This document shows positions 36,456-47,332 of a DNA stretch of 64,000 bases, piece by piece. Position numbers and translations under genes: made by a program. The DNA is taken from NCBI GenBank assembly GCA_963575745.1, contig CAUYUJ010001386.1, positions 1-64,000 of the forward strand. The letters run 5' to 3'. The DNA is from Prorocentrum cordatum. Lineage: Eukaryota > Sar > Dinophyceae > Prorocentrales > Prorocentraceae. How positions within the stretch are numbered: the stretch's first letter is position 1; every line of letters starts with the position of its first letter. Below the pieces are notes generated by a model. That model did no database searches, was not told the DNA's origin, and saw nothing but the letters and a program-made list of their open reading frames with translations.

Positions 36456-36708
36456 CACCCTGACTCCAGATCCGCCCTACTTTGCCTTTTTTTTCCAACT
36501 TTAAATTGCGTCGGAAATCCACCTATGAGAGGCCGAAAAAATAGGGCGGAAATTTCTGCACCCAGTATAAAATAGGGCGGAAATCCACAGACACAGCAAC
36601 AGAAAAGTAGGGCGGAAATTGGCATCAGCGGGGCTCGAAAAGTAAGGCGGCAATTCCAAGCCCCACTTACGAATTTCCCCAAAGTAGGGCGGATCTGGAG
36701 TCAGGGTG
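36456..36708. mobile_element. 253-bp element with perfect 29-bp terminal inverted repeats
   Basis: 36456-36484 and 36680-36708 are exact reverse complements over 29 bases (left begins CACCCTGACTCCAGATCCGC; right ends GGATCTGGAGTCAGGGTG). The interior carries four more copies of AAGTAGGGCGGAAAT-like sequence, the same motif as the TIR inner end, in one orientation. No ORF. Subterminal repeats of a TIR motif are typical of transposase-binding sites in DNA transposons. No convincing target duplication. Confidence 0.75.
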
Positions 36709-37079
36709 GAGGGCTCAGGGTGAGATCCAGGTGGGCTATTTTGCACCTCGGGAGTAAATCCGCCCATTGTGATGCCCCTTCTGCAGGTTCGAGCCCAGCC
36801 CTCCCTCTGGGGCCATGGCCACGAAAGGCGCAGGGCCCCGAGGGAGAAGCCGAGCCGGGCGCCCGAGCCATCCAGGGCGCCCAGCTTCGCGCCTCGCGCG
36901 GAGCGCGAGTGCCTTCGCGCTCTCGCGCCGCCTCCCTGGGGAGCAGAGGAGGAGGAGTCGGGGCCGCGAAGTGCGAACACCTTCGCGCTCTCGCGCCGCC
37001 TCCCAGGGGAGAAGAGGAGGAGGAGTCGGAGCCGGAGCGCGAAGCGCGACTAACTTCGCGCCCTCGAGGGCGCCCGTGG

Positions 37080-37305
37080 TCATCCGGGGGTGACGCGGGC
37101 CCGGGGCGACTCGGGCTCGAATTCCCGGGAAACGAGCCCGAGTTATATAGCCCTGGCCCGAGCTGGAGCCCTGATGCTTCGGGGCGCTGAGCGCCCGAGT
37201 TGCCCGGGGCAATTCGGGCCCGGGGTGACTCGGGCTCGGATTCCCGAACAACGAACCCGAGTTAGCCCTGACCCGAGTTACCCCTGATGATTCGGGGCTC
37301 TGACT
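37080..37305 (+). repeat. CCCGAG hairpin repeat, two units
   Basis: Same units as at 201-427: GGGCCCGGGGCGACTCGGGC, GGAAACGAGCCCGAGTTA, then GATTCGGGGCTCTGA. Confidence 0.7.
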
Positions 37306-37430
37306 GAGGGGAGCGTAAGCGGGGGGACTGGCTCAGTGGGGGGGGGGGCATCGCCGATAGAGATCGGCGAGACAGTCCCCCGAGAGCGGCTGTCCGCACG
37401 CACCTGGGCTGGGGTATAGGTCCCCCATCG

Positions 37431-37588
37431 TTAGGTCGGGCGTGTCCTCCTACAGTCGGATTTTGGACGAACAATCAAAAATAGCCAAAGAGAATCGAAG
37501 CATACTTAAAAATACTAAAATATCGTCCCCAGACTATTTGTTTCATCTCGTTTTGAATACTCCTCTTGTAGAGGGACACGCCCGACTT
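37431..37588. mobile_element. TIR element family A, best complete copy
   Basis: TTAGGTCGGGCGTGTCCTCC then TACAGTCGGATTTTGGACG at the left; CGTCCCCAGACTATTTGTTT, TTTTGAATACTCCTCTTGTA then GAGGGACACGCCCGACTTTA at the right. About 158 bp, AT-rich interior, no ORF. Confidence 0.8.
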
Positions 37589-37753
37589 TACCCTATCGGC
37601 GATAAATGGGCGCGTTGGTGGTCGACGCATCCCCCCCAGAATCTCCAGCGTTGCCCCCGAGAAGTGGGGCCTCGAATCCCACCAGCCCTCTGGGCGTAGG
37701 TGGTCTAGAGCGTTTCCTCTTCCACCTCCCTTCTTCCCTGGCTTCTCGTCCTA

Positions 37754-37797
37754 GCCCCGTCCAGAGGACCCAGGACGGATGCTGTGTGTGTGTGTGC

Positions 37798-37840
<43 letters not shown>

Positions 37841-38585
37841 TGTCTGTGTGTGCGTGTGTGTGACGGGAGGCCCAGGTCGAAGAACCCTGCAGTCAGAGAC
37901 GTGGCCGATGTGATCATGTGCCCTCAGCCTCTGGAGGGGCAACAAAAACGATGACCATGACCAAGACTAGGCGGCGAGCGAGTGGGGGAAGTGAGGAGGA
38001 GAAGGTCTTCTCAGACGGCTCGGAAGTCCTCCAGCCTTCTGAGGAGTTTTCTAACTCTTCCCCGAAGACGCAAACAATTTCTCAGAAAGGCCGAGGGCTT
38101 CTGAGAAGTCCCGCCGCCTTCCGAGAAGGCCTTCTCCTTCTCACTTCCTCCCCTTGCTCACCGCAGAAAGACTGAACGCGGAAACGTCGGTGTCGATCTT
38201 GGTGATCCTCCATCTTGGTAATCGTCATGACGTGAGTCGTCCTCATCGTCCTCGTGAATCGGCTACGGCCGGCAGGGAATCATGCCCAAGACCGGCGTCG
38301 ATGAGATCCCGCGACATCTTGGTCATGGTCGTGGTACGTCTTCCCTCGAGTCCTGGTAGTAATGACCACGGTTCCCCTCGGATCATGGCGAGAACGGGAG
38401 CGACGATGTCAGCACCGCAGCTCGGCCAGACAGTCTGCGTAAGATGTCGTCCCCAACTTCCCTTCGCTCGGCGCATCGTGCCGCCAGCTGGAACTACGCC
38501 TGCTACAAGCTGCGCGCCCTGTACGCACCGTCTCGCATGATTGCATGTTCGTCTGCCCTCCGCCCACCCTCGCGACACATGCAGG
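37754..38585 (+). repeat. Large dispersed repeat F, copy 2
   Basis: Aligns with 20395-21180, including its own GT-rich run (here (TGCG)n at 37798-37842), the AGAAGGCCTTCTC core, GGAAACGTCGGTGTCGATCT and TCTTCCCTCGAGTCCTGGTA. Confidence 0.75.
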
Positions 38586-38815
38586 AGAGCCCAGAATCGA
38601 ATCGAAAAGTCGGATCGGTGATCGAAATTAATCGCATCGGTGGAACTCGGCAGCCGAGTCGGGAAAAATCGAATCGGCGTAGATCGGCAGGCTAGTATGC
38701 CTCCAATCGGAACCCGACTCGGAATCCCGACTCGGAAATCAAATCGGAATCGGAAACCATCGAGCTCGAATCGAATCGAATCGAATCGAATCGGAAAAGT
38801 CGAAATGAGCCCTGC
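38583..38815 (+). repeat. GAATCGAATCG repeat G, copy 2
   Basis: Matches 22685-22935 and here follows repeat F without a gap. Ends in five AATCG pentamers. Confidence 0.65.
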
Positions 38816-38989
38816 ACATGTCTGGCGGCTCCCGGCTGGGGGGGACGGCGACGCCTCGAGGTCCGACGTCCGGAACGCGCCCGCCGCGTTCAGCTCCTTC
38901 GCGGTCAGGGGAGGGGGCGCGAGCGCCTCGGGGGGGGGCTCGCGCCGAAAGGTGCTCATCGTCGTTGCGGCCGTCGTCGTCGTCATCGT

Positions 38990-39047
38990 CGTCCTTCTCC
39001 TCCTCCTCCCTCCTTCCTCCTTCCTCCTTCCTCCTTCCTCCTTCCTC

Positions 39048-39107
<60 letters not shown>

Positions 39108-39128
39108 CTCCTCCTCCTCCTCCTCCCG
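38990..39128 (+). repeat. (CCTTCCT)n, (GTCCTC)n, (TCC)n compound microsatellite
   Basis: Same compound structure as 32480-32620. 39130-39770 is otherwise unassigned, except for GACCCTTCACCGGCCAGATG-type units at 39470-39550 that recur inverted at 57700-57790. Confidence 0.85.
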
Positions 39129-39786
39129 AGGAGGAGCCCTGCCAAGTGGAGGGGAGGAATCCCACAAGAGTCCCCGCAGGGCAGAGCCCCGACATCCTCG
39201 CATCGCGCCACAACCAAAAATGTGGCGGGACATGCTTTGCTGCTTTCGACTCCGTGGGATCCTGACTGGGCCCCGCGACAGCGAACAACAACGGCACGCG
39301 ATGCCAAGACGGTCCCATGGAAACATGGAGATGGCCCAGACGTTCTGGGGAGCCGCGGTGCGCACGAGCCACAACTTCGGCTGTCCAGCAGGAGGGGATC
39401 GGGGGGAAGGCTGGGGAAGGGACGAAGGGCATCGGGGGTGGTGGAGAAACGCTATTGGTCTCTTCACTGGCCAAGTGGGACCCTTCACCGGCCAGATGGG
39501 ACCTTTTACTGGCTGATCCGTTCACCGGCTAATTGGGTGTTTCACCGGCTACGTCTTTCAATTGAAAGAAGATTGTAGTGTTCGCGTGTACGCCACCAAG
39601 AACGAGTGTGGAGTGCTAAGGGTTGCCACAAGCGTTTCTGCAATTACTTGTTTTTTGTTGTTTTTTGGAGGCCGGTGAAGAGACCAATTCTGGCCGCGTA
39701 CCACCGTGGCATGCATGGGGGGGGTTATTTAACATAACAAGATGATCAGGAGCAGGGGAAGCTTCAAGGCGGGCGAAGTGTGATCG

Positions 39787-40694
<908 letters not shown>

Positions 40695-40714
40695 ACCGAG
40701 CCCCCATTGGGGCC

Positions 40715-41200
40715 CCCACGTTTTCCCAGAGGTTGGGGCGTTTCTCGAGTTTCCATGGGGCTCCAACGTCTTCCCATGGATCGGTTCTCATCTCGAACCT
40801 CATTGGGGCTCCCAGGTTTTCCCAGGGATCGGGGCTCACCTCGAGCCTCCCTGGGGCTCTCACGTTTTTTTCAGGCATCAAGGCTCATCTCGAGCCTCCC
40901 TGGGGCGCCCACGTTTTCCCAGAGATCGGGGCTCATATCGAGCGTCCGGGAGGACGGATCGAGTCCTACCAAGTCGTCTTCCCTGGGGCTCCTACGTTCT
41001 CCTAGGGATCGGGGCTCTGGTCGAGACCCCAGGGGACTCCTAAGTTTTCCCAGGGATCGGGACTCATCTCGAGCCTCCCTGGGGCTCCCACGTTCTCCGA
41101 AGCATCGGGGCTCATCTCGAGCCTCCCTGGGGTTCCCACGCTCTCCGAAGCATCGGGGCTCATCTCGAGCCTCCCTGGGGCGCCCGCGTTTTCCAATGTC
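40715..41200 (+). repeat. 48-bp satellite, array 1
   Basis: Unit about 48 bp: GGGGCTCATCTCGAGCCTCC, CTGGGGCTCCCACGTT, TTCCCAGGGATC. The same satellite makes up 44100-45360 and its duplicate 45898-47158. The period is divisible by three, so a 16-residue peptide repeat is read open on both strands. Confidence 0.85.
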
Positions 41201-41561
41201 CTTCCTCCTCCTCCTCCTCCTCCTCCTCCTCCTCCTCCTCCTCTTCCTCTTCCCATTAGTTCCGATATTTATGTTCCTCCACTGCATCCTTGTCCTCTCG
41301 CTCTTCTCTGCGGGAGTTTCCTGGGGCTCCCACGGAATCCTGCAGTGAACAAGCGTGTGCGCACAAACGAGGCGAGAGGCCAGTAAAGACAGGTTTCTCG
41401 TTGGCCGCCTGCAGGGTGTCTTCAGGCCGTCATGGGCTCTGGATGGGGCCCTCTGTACGCGGGCCTTGCAAAATAGGGACAACCATGCCCCTGGCTCCAC
41501 TCTCATCCCCTCCACCTCTCCCCACATCCACCCCACCTCCTTATCGTCCTATTCCGACCCC

Positions 41562-41583
41562 TCCGTAGCCAGTGTGCCTCAGG
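41562..41583 (+). promoter_or_regulatory. Possible relict of the dinoflagellate spliced leader
   Basis: TCCGTAGCCAGTGTGCCTCA plus GG matches the 22-nt spliced leader at 18 of 22 positions, with the first ten identical, as I recall the leader. It lies on the plus strand 179 bases upstream of the reading frame at 41742. Leader relicts near gene starts are known in dinoflagellates from reinsertion of trans-spliced mRNA. No intact AG acceptor is evident directly after it. Confidence 0.35.
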
Positions 41584-41741
41584 GGGAGTTTTCTGCAGCA
41601 GTGCTTCACACACCTTGAGCGCAGAACTCATTTCAGAGAGTGCGCAACTCAATCTGCATTGAAGTCCTTGTCATGGGCTTCACCGTGGACGGATGGAGTC
41701 TCACATTGCTTGCCCTTCTGTGTGCTTGACCCACATGGTAC

Positions 41742-42371
41742 GTGGAAGAGAGCGTGCTCACCCACAATCTAAGTGAGAAGTGGTACGCGGACGAGTGGTG
41801 TGTGATGGAGATTGCAGCTCACGAGGAATATTTGCAAGCCATTGCGGGGCACGACATGCATCATGATAGCAGCGTGTTCATGCTAGCTTCCTTGGGTTAT
41901 GAATCAAACAATTTGTATGACAACCTGATCGCGTACTCCTCTTGGGGCATTCACGGCCACGACGTCATGCATGGAATTCCCGTGGTTCCGTTGTCTTGGG
42001 GCCCCTCGCTCACGGAATACCTCGCCAAGAGCGTTGGCGAAACCATCACAGAGCCCGCCCGTCAGCCAGCGCAGATCCACATGACGGCGACGCTTCACGG
42101 AGGAGCTCCAAAACAGATTACTGCCAGGAAGCGCCCTGCTGCAGCAATGGGTGTGCAAGGGGCCGCGCATATAGGGTCGGCAGAGAACCCTCCTGCAGCG
42201 CGCGTGGCAGAGCCTCGTTCGAAACGCCCGCGCATGGCTTGTTCGCTAGACGCCTACCCCATTGCTGTTAAGATCTATAACAACAAGGAAGAAACACATG
42301 AGGGGCTCGGCATCAAGCAGCGCGTCCGCAGCCTCAAAGCGTGCGTACACTCCTCGAAACCAGCCTTCTGA
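41742..42371 (+). CDS. Hypothetical protein / possible N-terminal part of the MULE gene
   Basis: 209 residues with normal codon complexity (WCVMEIAAHEEYLQAIAG; VFMLASLGYESNNLYDNLIA) and a basic tail (ARKRPAAAM; PRSKRPRMACSLDAYPI). No domain recognised. It overlaps the transposase frame by 110 bases in the adjacent frame, so a one-base shift around 42262-42371 could fuse them. Composition and strand match the transposase. Confidence 0.5.
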   Translation: MEESVLTHNLSEKWYADEWCVMEIAAHEEYLQAIAGHDMHHDSSVFMLASLGYESNNLYDNLIAYSSWGIHGHDVMHGIPVVPLSWGPSLTEYLAKSVGETITEPARQPAQIHMTATLHGGAPKQITARKRPAAAMGVQGAAHIGSAENPPAARVAEPRSKRPRMACSLDAYPIAVKIYNNKEETHEGLGIKQRVRSLKACVHSSKPAF

Positions 42372-43855
42372 ACCCTCTTCTGTAAGCTATGGCAAGAAGG
42401 ATGCAAATGGGAAGGTGCCCTGTCTTTCTTGCGCTCCGGCCAGGTGGAGTTGCGTGCAAAGAGCGACGAAACCAAGGACCACAACCACCAGCTGCAAGTG
42501 CCTTGCGGGCAAGCAGGGATGCCAGAGTTTGGAGGTGAAGCGCGCGTTGACCAAGGCTCTAACAGACAAGGCTGCTACGACCCCGCGCCAGGCCGAGAGG
42601 GCTCTGAAGCTTGGAAAGGACAGCCCTGCTGGCGCCGACAAGCTGAAGCTCAAGACCATCCAATTTGCGAAGCGCAATTTCCAGCGGCGGCGGAAGGCCG
42701 CGAGACAGGACCTAGGTAACATCACCACCGAAGTCAACAAGCACACCGCTATCCCCAGGAAGATGCACAAGGGCTTCTTCGCTGTCGTTGAATGCGTCCG
42801 TCTGGCTCCGCGGAAGGGGGCGCCGACATCGAAGGTGACTTTGGTAGCCACGACGAAGCATCTGATGAATCGGTTCCTCCAGTCGTCGGTGGCCCAGCTG
42901 GACGGCGGGTTTAAGAACAACCTCTTGGGTTGGCCATGCACCTTCTTGGGGTGCACCAGCCCCGCCATGACATTCTGCCCAACCGCCATCGCACTCACGT
43001 CGACCTTGAAATCAGAGCACATGGAAGAGGCGTTGGTCGGGTACGCCCATGCGACCAACAGAGTGACTCGCGAATTCCCTGCCAAATCCTTTGCCATGTC
43101 GGACGGCGCGGAGGAGTACAGGAAGCCAGCCAGGATAGCGTTCTCGGACAAACGCACGCAGTGCCAGAGCTTGATGTGTTGGTTTCACATGAAGGATGCG
43201 GTGCTAGACTTCGTGAAGAGGCACGCGCTGTGCGCGGAGACGGAGTTGCTTGCGCAGGAGATCGGCAACGACTTGGACATGATGCACCATTCCGCGACCG
43301 TGGTGGAGTTCGAGGCCAAATGCGCAGCAGTGCGACACCTTTGGGTGGAGTCAGGCTGCGCTGCCGCCACAGAGTTCACGGACAAGGGAGGGAAAAAGCA
43401 CAATCTCGACACGTACTTCCACAAGCAATGGAAGTCACTTCGTCCCGAATGGCATTGCGGCATGATGGACCGCGCCCCAGTTCCTCTGCCGACCACGAAC
43501 AACCAGGTCGAAATCGAGATTCGTTGGTCAAGGAAGGACGCGGGGAACGTTCCTGGTTCCGCGACTGAGTGCATCAACTTCCTCCTGGATCAGGCGGAAT
43601 TCTACTCGAAGCGCGACTGGCGCCCAGAGGAGACGCGGCCAGTGCCGAAGCATCTATGGGCGAAAGCCCGCGGGATCAGAGCGTTATTTGGCACCGACAA
43701 GATTCGCAAGGTGGCCAGGGGAGTGTACTGCTGCGCTGCGGGCGCAACGGACATGACGGACAAGGACGACCAGGCCGAGCGGGCAGCCATCACCCAGGAC
43801 TTCGGGCGGCGAACATTCGCGCTGACTGGCATTTTCCCGTCGACCCTAACTGCCC
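42262..43855 (+). CDS. MULE-like DDE transposase
   Basis: About 530 residues before the frame runs into (TCC)n. A Cys-rich N-terminal part (CLSC...C...SCKCLAGKQGC) may bind zinc. The MULE-type catalytic core has QLDGGFKNNLLGWPC (D about 214), FAMSDGAEEYRKPA (D about 281), the MULE CWFHMK C-x2-H signature (about 306-309) and TTNNQVEIEIRWSRK (E about 417). It would cut and join element ends as a hydrolase in the nucleus. The expected SWIM finger is not in this frame; it appears 3.5 kb further on. The last 118 bases of real coding sequence are included in the 1798-bp tandem duplication. No MULE terminal inverted repeats identified. Confidence 0.72.
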
Positions 43856-45529
43856 ACCTCAACCTTCTGCTCCTCCTCCTCCTCCTCCTCCTTCCCCTCC
43901 TCCTCCTCCTTGTCGCACCCCCCCTCTCCTGACCATAGCCCTCGGCTCGGCCGGCCCGCCCGCCGGCTCAGTTCGGCCAAAAGGGGGGTGGGGAGGAGGA
44001 GGAGGAGGAGGAGGAGGAGGAGGAGGAGGAGGAGGAGGAGGACGAGGAAGGGCCGAGGGCGAGGGCGAGGGGGGGGGAGAAGGATCTGGATCATGAGGAC
44101 GGCTCTTACGTTTTCCAAGGAACCGCGGCTCTAATGAAGCCCCCATCGGGGCTTTCACGTTTCTCCAGGGATCGATGCTCCCATCTGGCTTCCGTGGGAT
44201 GCCTCAGTTTTCCCAGGCATCGGGGCTCAGACCGTGCCTCCCTGGGGCTTCCACAGTCTCACAGGGAGTGAGGCTCATATCGAGCCTCCCTGTGCCCCCC
44301 GCGGTTTCCAAGGCATCGAGGCTCATAACGAGCTTCCACCTGGCTCCCACGTTTGTCCAGGGATCGACGTTCCCATCGAGCCTCCATGGAGCCCCCGCCT
44401 TTTCCCAAGCATCGGGATGTTTTTTTCCAGGCAGTGGGGCTCCCACCTTTTTCCCTGGGGATCCCACGTTCTCCAAGGGATCGAGGCTCATATCGAGCTC
44501 CCCTGGGGCTCCTACGTTTTCCCAGGGGTAGGAGCTCTTCTCGAGCCCCTCATGGGACTCCAACGTCTTCCCAGGGATCAGGGCTCATCTCCAGCCTCTC
44601 TGGGGCTCTAGTGGTTTTTCAAGGGATCGGGCTCATATCGAGCGTCCCGGGTGATTCCACGTTTTCCTAGGGATCGAGACTCATATCGAGTTCCCTTGGC
44701 CTTCACATGTTTTCCCAGAGATCGGGGCTCACATCGAGTCCCGTGGGACTCTTACGTCTTCCCAGGGATCGGGGCTCCTCTCGGGCACCCCTGAGGATCC
44801 ACCGTTCTGACAAGGATTGGGTCTCATCTCGAACTTCTTTGGGGCTCCCACGTTTTCCTAAGCATCGGGGTTCATATCTACCCTCCTCTGGCCCCCGACG
44901 TTTCCCAAAGGATCGGGGCTCATATCGAGCCCGCCTAGGGTTGAGACGTTTTCCCAGGGATCGGGGTTCATCTCGAGTCTCTGGGGCTCCCACGTTTTCC
45001 AAGGCATCGGGGCTCCTTTCGAACCTCTCTTTGGCCCCCGCGTGTTTCCAGGGATCGGGGCACAGATTGAGACCCCTCTGGGGTTCACACGTTCTCTCAG
45101 AGATCGACGTTCTTACCGAGCCTCCATAGGGCTCTTACGTTTTCCCAGGGATCGGGGCTCCTCTCGACCCCCCTCTGGGGTTCCCATGTTTTTCCAGGGG
45201 TTGGGGTCCTCTCGAACCCCCCATGGGATGGGGCCACTACGTCTTCCCAGGGATCGAGGCTCATCTCAAGCCTCCCCTTTGGGATCCAACGTTTTCCAAG
45301 GGATCGAGACTCATATCGAGCTCCCCTGGGGCTCCTACGTTACCCCACGGGTCGGAGCTCCTTCTACTCCTATTCGTTTTCCTCTTATCCTCGCCCTTGT
45401 CCTCCTCCCTGCTGCTTCTCCTGCCGCACCTCCTGGTCGTCCTCGTCCTCCTCCACTTCGTCCTGATGCTCCTCCTCCTCCTCCTCCTCCTCCTCCTCCT
45501 CCTCCTCGTCCTCGTCCTCGTCCTCGTGC
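43732..45529 (+). repeat. 1798-bp tandem duplication, copy 1
   Basis: Starts inside the transposase (GCTGCGCTGCGGGCGCAACG) and ends in (GTCCTC)n. It contains the transposase 3' end, (TCC)n, (GGA)n and the 48-bp satellite. Copy 2 follows directly at an offset of exactly 1798 with only two differences noticed (44757 C versus 46555 T; one T/C near 45282/47080). Confidence 0.9.
44100..45360 (+). repeat. 48-bp satellite, array 2
   Basis: About 26 diverged units of the satellite described at 40715, inside duplication copy 1. Confidence 0.85.
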
Positions 45530-47327
45530 TGCGCTGCGGGCGCAACGGACATGACGGACAAGGACGACCAGGCCGAGCGGGCAGCCATCACCCAGGACTT
45601 CGGGCGGCGAACATTCGCGCTGACTGGCATTTTCCCGTCGACCCTAACTGCCCACCTCAACCTTCTGCTCCTCCTCCTCCTCCTCCTCCTTCCCCTCCTC
45701 CTCCTCCTTGTCGCACCCCCCCTCTCCTGACCATAGCCCTCGGCTCGGCCGGCCCGCCCGCCGGCTCAGTTCGGCCAAAAGGGGGGTGGGGAGGAGGAGG
45801 AGGAGGAGGAGGAGGAGGAGGAGGAGGAGGAGGAGGAGGACGAGGAAGGGCCGAGGGCGAGGGCGAGGGGGGGGGAGAAGGATCTGGATCATGAGGACGG
45901 CTCTTACGTTTTCCAAGGAACCGCGGCTCTAATGAAGCCCCCATCGGGGCTTTCACGTTTCTCCAGGGATCGATGCTCCCATCTGGCTTCCGTGGGATGC
46001 CTCAGTTTTCCCAGGCATCGGGGCTCAGACCGTGCCTCCCTGGGGCTTCCACAGTCTCACAGGGAGTGAGGCTCATATCGAGCCTCCCTGTGCCCCCCGC
46101 GGTTTCCAAGGCATCGAGGCTCATAACGAGCTTCCACCTGGCTCCCACGTTTGTCCAGGGATCGACGTTCCCATCGAGCCTCCATGGAGCCCCCGCCTTT
46201 TCCCAAGCATCGGGATGTTTTTTTCCAGGCAGTGGGGCTCCCACCTTTTTCCCTGGGGATCCCACGTTCTCCAAGGGATCGAGGCTCATATCGAGCTCCC
46301 CTGGGGCTCCTACGTTTTCCCAGGGGTAGGAGCTCTTCTCGAGCCCCTCATGGGACTCCAACGTCTTCCCAGGGATCAGGGCTCATCTCCAGCCTCTCTG
46401 GGGCTCTAGTGGTTTTTCAAGGGATCGGGCTCATATCGAGCGTCCCGGGTGATTCCACGTTTTCCTAGGGATCGAGACTCATATCGAGTTCCCTTGGCCT
46501 TCACATGTTTTCCCAGAGATCGGGGCTCACATCGAGTCCCGTGGGACTCTTACGTTTTCCCAGGGATCGGGGCTCCTCTCGGGCACCCCTGAGGATCCAC
46601 CGTTCTGACAAGGATTGGGTCTCATCTCGAACTTCTTTGGGGCTCCCACGTTTTCCTAAGCATCGGGGTTCATATCTACCCTCCTCTGGCCCCCGACGTT
46701 TCCCAAAGGATCGGGGCTCATATCGAGCCCGCCTAGGGTTGAGACGTTTTCCCAGGGATCGGGGTTCATCTCGAGTCTCTGGGGCTCCCACGTTTTCCAA
46801 GGCATCGGGGCTCCTTTCGAACCTCTCTTTGGCCCCCGCGTGTTTCCAGGGATCGGGGCACAGATTGAGACCCCTCTGGGGTTCACACGTTCTCTCAGAG
46901 ATCGACGTTCTTACCGAGCCTCCATAGGGCTCTTACGTTTTCCCAGGGATCGGGGCTCCTCTCGACCCCCCTCTGGGGTTCCCATGTTTTTCCAGGGGTT
47001 GGGGTCCTCTCGAACCCCCCATGGGATGGGGCCACTACGTCTTCCCAGGGATCGAGGCTCATCTCAAGCCTCCCCCTTGGGATCCAACGTTTTCCAAGGG
47101 ATCGAGACTCATATCGAGCTCCCCTGGGGCTCCTACGTTACCCCACGGGTCGGAGCTCCTTCTACTCCTATTCGTTTTCCTCTTATCCTCGCCCTTGTCC
47201 TCCTCCCTGCTGCTTCTCCTGCCGCACCTCCTGGTCGTCCTCGTCCTCCTCCACTTCGTCCTGATGCTCCTCCTCCTCCTCCTCCTCCTCCTCCTCCTCC
47301 TCCTCGTCCTCGTCCTCGTCCTCGTGC
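45530..47327 (+). repeat. 1798-bp tandem duplication, copy 2
   Basis: Repeats copy 1 including the orphaned transposase tail (ATDMTDKDDQAERAAITQDF). Its end runs into the SWIM/OTU coding segment. Near identity implies a very recent event or an assembly artefact. Confidence 0.9.
45898..47158 (+). repeat. 48-bp satellite, array 3 (inside duplication copy 2)
   Basis: Same units as array 2 at offset 1798. Confidence 0.85.
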
Positions 47328-47332
47328 TGTAC

